64,000 bases of DNA from Nemophila menziesii (lineage: Eukaryota > Streptophyta > Magnoliopsida > Boraginales > Hydrophyllaceae): NCBI GenBank assembly GCA_029959085.1, contig JARWIR010000027.1:2232001-2296000 (forward strand), in the 5' to 3' direction. The stretch's first letter is position 1; each line of letters opens with the position of its first letter. The notes beneath the pieces were generated by a model that had not been told where the DNA came from, did not search any database, and saw only the letters and a program-made list of their open reading frames with translations. Positions 57,181-64,000 of the stretch are shown here, in pieces. A program made the translations under genes and the position numbers.

Positions 57181-59165
57181 TCAAGATTTGCGAATATAGC
57201 CTCCCCAACAACGAGTTAGGCTATGAACGTCAACTAATTTGCGCTTGATCCCCTTCTTGGGTCGGATTTGTATCACCTTGGCTGAAACAACCTTAGTGAC
57301 AATGAATGGTCCCATCCACGAGTCTTTAAAACTACGTGGCCTATTCTCGCATTTGTGAGCTTTCCATAGAACTTCCTGGCCAACCTCAAACTCAATGTTT
57401 GGCTCAGTATCCATAGGTTTTAAGTGGATCTTCTCAGGAGGGACTTTGTGATGTGAAAGGCTGTGGATGACAGGAACGGTGGGATCTAACTTCCTCGATT
57501 TCTTGCCCAAGACATATAAGGTCTCGGATACGTTCTTTGCATGAAGAGTAATGGTCCCTTCTTGGAAGTTGATGACACTTCGACTTGTGGCCATTAAGGG
57601 CCATCCAAGTATGATTGGAACCTGCTTATCTGCATCAAACTCAAGTATAACAAATTCAGTAGGGATGGCGATACTACCTGCACGGACTAAGACGTCCTCC
57701 ACTGTTCCCCATGTCCTGGTAACTTAGTTGTCAGCGAACTGCAATTTCACTGGAGTTTTCTCTGATTTCTGAAGTCCAAGTCTCTCGAACACGGACTTAG
57801 GCATAAGATTCACACCAGAACCCACATCATACATAGCTTTCACCTTGAGAATACCATTAATTTGAATAGGAAGGTTAAAACTTCCCGGATCTTTAAGCTT
57901 TGTTGGTAACTCTCGTTCACTTCTTCTTGAGACTCTCAGGTTCTCTTATTGGGATCTCTACACTCGTTTCTTTCTCAGGAATAACTTGCGTAAAAACTTG
58001 TTACGGTGTAAGTCCTTCCTTCGCAATCTCAAGCATCTGGGCGTTGATATTTTCGGGTGTATACGCCTCTAAAAATGTCTTGAGTTCAGTGTCATCCTTA
58101 GGATTTGTATCAGGAATAGTTGGTTACACTGTTCGAACAACAGGTGGCGGTTCCACCTTCTCTTCTTCTTTCTCTTCTTGCACAGCAGGTGCAATTTCAA
58201 CTTCAACCTTTGATTCCTCCTTGGAGGCTTCTTTCTCTTTCTCTTTAGCCAGCTCAGCTTGATAATCCATAACCGATCGAATTTCCTCTTGCATATCCTT
58301 TACAAGCTGTATAAATTCGGCTTTCTCTGAATCGTCCTCCACATAAACCTCAGAACAGTCAGATTCCACGGGGCTAGACTTGGTTGGTTCTTCTTCGGTA
58401 CTCGGAACCTCCACGGCACTAATGGCAGCATGTGGTACTTCCTTCTTTTCTTCTTCAATTTCAAGGAAAATAGCCTTACAAGCTTCGAACCCAACATTGT
58501 CATCACCTCCTTCGATTGCCTTCAATTCTTTTTGTTCCATTAATTTTGTTAGAACTTTCTTCAACTGTTCTACTTGAGTACCTAAAATCTGAATTGCGAC
58601 ATCTTGTCCTCGTAACTTCTCTTCCGGAGTGTTCATATTCGTGGTCAAACGGTCCAGGACTTTTACTAACAGTTGATTATCCAAAGATCCTTCTTGAGGA
58701 TACTGTGGTAAAGCTTTCTGATCTAACGTATCGGTATAGGCATCTTGCACAGGTTGTTGAGGGGGAGCAGGTCTATTCTGTTGTTGATTTTGATACTAAC
58801 CTCTTGGTTGGAAAAAGTTGTTCTGGGGACGTGATTGATAATGACCAGGATTAGCGGCCCCCTGTGGATTTGAATACTGCATACCCGGATGGTTTCAGTT
58901 ACCAAATTGATAACCTCCTCGGTTGGATATGAAGTAAGCAGATTGTGGATTTTCTTCGCACTCTTCCCATGTATGATTATTAACCCCACATTGTTGACAA
59001 ACTTGTTCTTCTTGTACTACGTTTGCTGCGGCTAAATTCTTCTGCATCTCTAACTTAAGCTCCTTGATTTGATTTTCTAATGCGGATATTTGAGATGAGT
59101 TTGCAGTTTCTGCGTCTAAACGAAGCGTACCTCGGGTCTTTGCTACAGGAGCTCGCGTAGAAGGC
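57181..59165 (-). pseudogene. gag / protease / integrase-tail polyprotein of element D (broken)
   Basis: In element sense: gag with a zinc knuckle C-x2-C-x4-H-x4-C (CQQCGVNNHTWEEC, near 58970-59010), a coiled-coil and acidic segment (58750-58124), a protease with the active site read as YDVGSGVNLMP near 57810, then ILGWPLMATS, and finally the integrase C-terminal tail (SWMGPFIVTKV, LTRCWGGYIRKS) ending at 57181. RT, RNase H and integrase core are absent, as in A, but unlike A the zinc knuckle is kept. Stops near 57724, 57945, 58000 and 58124 break it. The gag N-terminus is separated by element C and lies outside the window. Confidence 0.8.
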
Positions 59166-60731
59166 TGGTGGTACTTTGTGTGTTCTAACATAAATGCAAA
59201 TGTAATCGAACCACAACCGCAAGTGTACGGTTGTCCCAAGTAGTAATAAGTGATTCTAGGATCGTTCGCAGGGACGGTTTGGTTAACTTTAATGCTTATC
59301 GAATAATGAATGGTTGCACTCTTGAAAGCAAATAAAGATATAATGATTGATTTGGTTTTTGTATTAATTCTAATTAATGAAAGTCTAATTATAAAATGCA
59401 AATAAATAGTAAAACGCAAGTAAATAAGTGTAAAATGCAGTAGGAGAAGGTAGCACTTGAGAACGCAAGGGATCCTCCTAATTCTATTTCATAACTTGTT
59501 CTGTTTTAGGGCTAAATTGGTCAATTACAATGGTCGGGATTCTAAATTCCTTATACCCCCGTTAGGGTGGACTATAAGGCTATCCTAGAGTGTCACTAGT
59601 CCCGTCAGGGTAAATATGATCCACTTTTAGATGTTTAAGTTAATTACCTCATTGGCCCTAAAATTAGCTAAGTTCGTCAGAATCAATAGCTTCTATTTTA
59701 GATTGAATAAATATTTCTGCACCTAAACCCTCCGTCAGGATGATCCAATCGCCACTAATTGGAATAGCCTAGATACTAACACCTGTTCTTAGTTCATGAC
59801 TCTAAAAATAGTAAATAATCTTAATTTATCGAAAAGAGTAAAAGCCCCGATCTAATTTAATTTAACAGAAACCCAAATTCAGGACATGAAATTCAATAGA
59901 ATTGGGAATTACCCATAAAGCATTCTCAAGCACTAAAATGTGTTTAGCTCATACTAATTAAAAAGAAAACTAAATTAATTGAAATGGAATTCATAATGTA
60001 TTACAGAATTAAAATTAAAAGAAACCTAATTTCCGGAATTGGAATGACTGAGAACAGAAATATAGACCCTCTCCAGCTCTTGCAGCTTCTTCTTTCTTCC
60101 TTCTGTTACTTCTCTCTGATGTTTTATCTTTTAAAAAGTGAATTGTGTGTAAAATAGAAGTCCAGAGCTCCTTTTATAAGTAGAAAAACGGATTAGGGCT
60201 TGGACCTAATAATAAAACACTAATTAAATGTCCAAGCCCAATTTCTAAGCCCAAAATCCCGTAACTGCTGCACCACCTTCACTAAAACGGCTTTTCCCGC
60301 TTCGTTATGACTCCGATTGACGCGATTCCAGTTGCTAAAGTTTCGTAACTCGCTAAGGAATGTTTTCTCTTCAAAGGTCAGCGGTTGAACCATCTCTTAA
60401 GCGCCATGAAATCAGCAATATTTGGCCTGTTTTCCAGATTTGCAGCTCTAAAATCAAATTCTTTCGGGATTTATCTTCAAGTCTTGACTCCGTATCACGA
60501 TCTTTGACTCTCTTCTCGGATTCCATTCCTAGCTAATAATTAAAACCTACAAACTTTCCACTAAAACACACAAGATTACGTGCAAAAGTTTAATAAATCA
60601 AAATTACTAGAAATAAAATGGAAATTTCGGATTATTACATTTTTAGCTCAAAAGTCTATTAAAACAATCAAATAAACATAAAAAATTATGTCTCCCAAGG
60701 GTCGAAAATAAGAACAATTAGGGATACATCA
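59166..60731 (-). repeat. Element C 3' LTR
   Basis: 1566 bp, TGGTGGTAC...GGATACATCA on the plus strand, matching 28310-29927 along its length. A plausible minus-strand TATA box (TTATAAAAGG) lies near 60168-60177. Confidence 0.88.
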
Positions 60732-60748
60732 AGACCCCCAACTCAAAC
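60732..60748 (-). promoter_or_regulatory. Polypurine tract of element C
   Basis: TTTGAGTTGGGGGTCT directly before the LTR in element sense. Confidence 0.72.
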
Positions 60749-62207
60749 CTTTGTCGTCCCGACAAAGTAAAATAAAACAAAGGGGTAGAAGTACACGTAA
60801 GAACAAGTGGAAGCTAGTAAATAAACCCTAAAGCAATTCTTAAGATAAATCTCATATAGCAAACTCTAGAAACTAATATACACATACATCTAAAATTCAA
60901 CATCAAACATAAATAATCTCAATCATAAAATTAAAGTCGCAATGCTTGAAGGTTACACTTGTACTCATCACTGTATGATGGCTATAGGGTGGTCATTAAT
61001 CCTAACTCGCTTTGAATGCTCCACCTAGTCTATTCCCTATCAACCGAATCATAAATTCACTATGCACCTAGGAATCACGAGGACTTTACGGTTTTAATAT
61101 TGGCTTAAGGACGGTGTGGATGTATATTTGGTAAATTTGAAGTGAGCTTTTGGCTCTCTCCCCACTTACCATCAACAATGTCCTCGAGCTTGATTTAACG
61201 CTCAAAAGATGTTCTCACTCACCAATATACGCAACAATTTAGCGTCCCATGTCTACCCACTATCAACAAGATGATTTTTCGGAAAAAAATTTCCACTTTT
61301 CCGGATGTTTATTCGTATGTATTTTTCTTTTTCTTTTCTTTTCTCTTTTTTCTTATACAGAAGCAAACCGGGTTCCCGGTTTTGTCAAATGCGGGTTCCC
61401 GGTTTCTACTGTATGATTTTTCAAATTTTTTCATTTTTTCTTTCTTTTTCATTTTTTTTCTCATTCCCGGCAAAGGGTTACAAGTATATATCATCTGCAA
61501 TTGTGCTACAATGCAAAGCACATCAATCCCAACCCATTAAATTCCCCAAAAGTGGACCCACCACCCCAAACTCAAGCTCGAGACATGTCTCAGGATTGTG
61601 ATTGAAGTGCGGGTCATATGGTCATGCCTAATAATCTAAGGGATAATGGCTTATATCGTGGCTACAAAGAAAAGGCTAAATGCTCAAAGTGGGCTAAGAT
61701 GGATAATAATTAATACAAGGGATAGAAGGCTAAAAGGTTACAAATGGCTAACAAAGAACTGCCCCTATCATGTTCCTAAGTACATAGCTTGTCTTTAGTT
61801 CATATCTAGGTGGGTTCTCTACTAATTAGGATTTCACGTTCTACACACCAAACATATTCCTTAAGTACAAGCTTACTTCATTTGCATTGTTCATTAATTT
61901 TTCCTATCAATTTCCTATGTTTGCATGCAATTCTAAATGCGTTTTATACTAATCCCTAAAGTTCACTATTTACTATCATAGATTCATTAAAATTATGCTT
62001 ACAGGGATATTTAAAATTTTCTACAGTCAAACGCAACTCCGAAAATTCTTTTATTGAAAGCAAATAAAACAAATAACACATAAAAACTGGGATGAGGCAA
62101 CGAACCCCACCCCAAACTCAAAAATGAGTCGTGTCCCCACGACTCGAAAAGACTCAATAAAGCATTTAAACTAATCTACACTAAGAGGAAGGTTTAGAAA
62201 ACGTATC
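60749..62207 (-). other. Conserved 3' noncoding region of element C
   Basis: No gene. It aligns in order with the same region of A, B and D: GCTTTTGGCTCTCTCC near 61147, a mismatched TTTTCCGG near 61296, CCGGCAAA near 61468, purine-rich motifs at 61563-61576 and 62109-62123, and a perfect GAGTCGTG-TCCC-CACGACTC hairpin near 62126-62145. Between the two GC arms is a block at 61365-61406 with two GGGTTCCCGG units. Confidence 0.7.
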
Positions 62208-63527
62208 TTAACCAGCGCGTGGCTGGTTACCTGTGTTGCGTTCTGGACCTTTATCTCGTGTAACAGCATCATAAATCGCGTTTTGAAGTGTATTTACGCC
62301 TAAGATCAAATTTCGATGCAGGTCCAATTCTTTTGTAACGTTTCCCAAGGTAGCAATCATCTTCTCTTGATTCTCTTCCAACACCTGAATTTTCGATTCC
62401 AACTCAGGAACAGTCTTCGCTTTCTTTGATAGAGGATTTCTAGGACTTTTGGTAGCTCCTGTTGCTTCCTCATGGATATTCTTGATCGTGCTCAATGCTA
62501 TGCTCACACCAACTGAAACACTGTCAATATCTGCGTTCTTACGCGGAATCTTTGCGTCTAGACACAACTGAGTAATAGTGCAAGGGAACTTGAGATTTTG
62601 TTGTTTCATTGGGGATTGCGCGAACTCCATGATCGTATCATAAATAATCTTAGCAACGTCAAATGGTTTCTCCTCCAAAACACACTTAATAACAATTATA
62701 TGCTCTTTCTTCAACTCTGAAGTGTGCTTAATACCAAAGAAAGTGGGTATTATGAAACGAGACCAAACCTTCGCACGAGGTGTCAAACTACTGCTGTAAA
62801 ACTGTCCAGGATATCTTTCTCCTTCAAGAATTGGGATAACCCCATTAACAAGCACGGTCCCCCAAAGGGATTCAAAATCGAAAGAAGGGTCATTAAGAGT
62901 TTCGTGGAAAGGACATAGTCCAGAAAAGTTGGGTAATTTCAAGGATTTACGAATACGTTCAATAGAGAAAGGAACTACCTTTTTGCGGATATCAATTGCT
63001 TCACGGGAGGTAGCTAATCCTTCATAAAATTCTCGCACAAAAGTAGGAATAAACTCAAGCTTCCTTTCTTGTAATTCTTTCCAACCAAACTTATCACAAG
63101 TCACAGCATATTCCTTGTGTTCACTACTCAGAATACCCTTAGGAAAATTTGTCTCCTCACCAAACTTTAAAAATTCAATTCTTTCACGAACCTGAGTATT
63201 CCAACAAGTATAAACCCTCTTAGGCTTGTGGGCCCACATCTTCATACGCAGAGGTTTCTGTTGAACTGGTACTTCCAGGACTTCTTGTTCAGTTTCATCC
63301 TCAATGTTCTTCTCAATCTCATCTTCTTGTTTTTCCTCACTCTCTGGCTCATCAATTAATCTTCTCTTTTGACCTGTGATTTCTTTCCTCTTGGGATCAA
63401 GCTTAACTTCATCAATTTTTCGTTTAGGACGCGAATCAGGAATCTCAATAGCTTGTTCTTGGGAACCACCTATGGTGGTCTTCTTTCTAGGAGCAGTTCT
63501 TCGGAAATCACTAGTTCTGTTAGTCAT
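62208..63527 (-). CDS. ORF2 of element C, intact plant-transposon-domain protein
   Basis: Open over 439 codons from the conserved MTNR start at 63527; the frame also allows a start at 63548, but that ATG lies inside the purine-rich motif. Residues 1-110 are highly charged, with basic clusters (RPKRKIDEVKLDPKRKE) that could be nuclear signals, and acidic runs. Residues ~120-355 match the 'putative plant transposon protein' domain architecture: EFYEGLATS, RKKVVPFSIERIRK, AKVWSRFIIPTFFGIKH, KFPCTITQLCLDAKIP. The C-terminus is coiled-coil-like (ELESKIQVLEENQEKM). There is no clear signal peptide or membrane helix. It occupies the env-like position of Athila elements. A role in nucleic-acid handling is only a guess. 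Homologues: broken in D, shortened in B, nearly gone in A. Confidence 0.82.
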   Translation of the reverse strand: MTNRTSDFRRTAPRKKTTIGGSQEQAIEIPDSRPKRKIDEVKLDPKRKEITGQKRRLIDEPESEEKQEDEIEKNIEDETEQEVLEVPVQQKPLRMKMWAHKPKRVYTCWNTQVRERIEFLKFGEETNFPKGILSSEHKEYAVTCDKFGWKELQERKLEFIPTFVREFYEGLATSREAIDIRKKVVPFSIERIRKSLKLPNFSGLCPFHETLNDPSFDFESLWGTVLVNGVIPILEGERYPGQFYSSSLTPRAKVWSRFIIPTFFGIKHTSELKKEHIIVIKCVLEEKPFDVAKIIYDTIMEFAQSPMKQQNLKFPCTITQLCLDAKIPRKNADIDSVSVGVSIALSTIKNIHEEATGATKSPRNPLSKKAKTVPELESKIQVLEENQEKMIATLGNVTKELDLHRNLILGVNTLQNAIYDAVTRDKGPERNTGNQPRAG

Positions 63528-63535
63528 CTCTTTCC

Positions 63536-64000
63536 ACCCCAAACTCAAAACTTCAAATAGTAAGAAACTTAGAGAAAAAGTTTAGAAATTTGATGTTTTG
63601 AGGCTTAGTAATTGAAGAATTAGGTGGAATATGAGATGGGTATTGTTCAATTTTAATGGGAGAAGAAAGAATTGGGTTTAATTTAAGGATTTGGGTAAAG
63701 AAAAACTTTGGGAAAAACTAAGGATTTGATGTTATTTTGGAGAGGAGGTGAGTTGATCTTGTGTTTCTGTGGTGAAAGAGGGTAGGATTTGATGATATAT
63801 AAAGGTTTCAATGATGATTTTCGGAGGTGTGAAAGCTGTTGGTGCGTTTTAGGTAAAAACTTGCAGAAGAGGCTAAGAAAATTAGGTTAAAACACTCAAA
63901 ACCGACATCACAGCTTCAAAAACCGGGTTCCCGCATTTGTGAAATGCGGGTTCCCGGTTCTGCGTCGCTGTGACGGCGCGGAAAATTACTTAAAAGAATT
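63536..64000 (-). other. Leader of ORF2 and start of the GC-rich block in C
   Basis: Starts with the purine-rich motif at 63536-63550. After about 350 noncoding bases a GC-rich block begins near 63905. It has a perfect hairpin CCCGCATTT-GTG-AAATGCGGG at 63930-63950. It is the positional counterpart of the islands in A, B and D and runs past the window. Confidence 0.6.

Larger units (their letters stand above)
51618..59165 (-). mobile_element. Element D: RT-less Athila-like element (5' part outside window)
   Basis: The 3' LTR, polypurine tract, 3' noncoding region, ORF2, GC-rich island, integrase tail, protease and part of gag are present in this order. The gag end is cut by insertion of element C at 59166, so the 5' LTR lies beyond the window. 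Like A it passes from protease to integrase tail with no RT, RNase H or integrase core. Both ORFs carry stops or frameshifts, so it is older than A. Its downstream LTR half is clearly similar to that of A. Confidence 0.85.
40806..64000. repeat. Start of tandem unit R3 (carries CACTA, D and C)
   Basis: Only about 840 bp of unit sequence is visible, split as 40806-40964 and 50933-51617 by the CACTA element and then cut off by element D. The visible parts match 1-840 and 18070-18900. The rest of the unit should continue beyond the 5' end of elements C and D, outside the window. Confidence 0.75.
59166..64000 (-). mobile_element. Element C: Athila-like retrotransposon inserted in D (incomplete in window)
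   Basis: Only the 3' part is visible: LTR, polypurine tract, 3' noncoding region, ORF2, leader and the beginning of a GC-rich block at the edge. It interrupts gag of D. The LTR is of the same family as the solo LTR in B. Whether it carries RT cannot be seen from this window. Confidence 0.85.

Noticed and set aside
58895..59419. A 174-codon minus-strand ORF as one protein
   Set aside because: Its first 85 codons lie in the LTR of element C. Only the part up to 59165 is gag of D.

Overview
The window is repeat-dominated nuclear DNA of a flowering plant, probably a eudicot. It is AT-rich, with GT-AG introns, LTR retrotransposons that match a tRNA-Asp primer, a CACTA transposon, LINE remains and a small defensin-like gene family. 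I see no rRNA, tRNA, CRISPR array or bacterial-type gene. I could not identify the species.

The backbone is a tandem array of units of about 10 kb: R1 (1-18069), R2 (18070-40805) and the start of R3 (40806 onward). Each unit runs in the order degenerate ~55 bp minisatellite, degraded noncoding DNA, two-module defensin-like gene, 5'-truncated LINE, unclassified DNA, truncated LTR. R1 and R2 each carry a broken defensin-like copy, damaged in different ways. Because the units are paralogous, each later transposon can be compared with its empty site in a neighbouring unit.

Four related Ty3/Gypsy (Athila-like) elements, all on the minus strand, interrupt the array. A (5663-13666) lies in the R1 LINE. 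Its two 1416 bp LTRs show no difference I could find, and it keeps one 623-codon ORF with protease and integrase-tail regions but no gag core, RT, RNase H or integrase core. B (19182-32027) lies in R2. It has a full gag-pol with four stops and a frameshift, and its gag is split by a solo LTR of family C. D (51618 to beyond the window) lies in R3 and has the same RT-less layout as A, in decayed form. C (59166 to beyond the window) is inserted in D and has an intact ORF2. All four share tRNA-Asp-type primer sites where visible, a conserved 3' noncoding region, a purine-rich motif repeated four times per element, and a GC-rich palindromic island between gag/pol and ORF2.

R3 also carries a 9968 bp CACTA element (40965-50932, TSD TTG). 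Its large transposase gene is broken, but its second gene can be read as an intact five-exon 412-residue frame. Between them lies a 1.2 kb minisatellite of about 29 units of 40 bp.

The order of events inferred from nesting and divergence is: LINE and truncated LTR, then tandem duplication, then B, CACTA and D, then C into D, with A very recent. The most unusual features are the intact RT-less ORF of A, the palindromic islands, the fourfold purine motif, the TTGAC-rich minisatellite and the reciprocally damaged two-module defensin-like genes.
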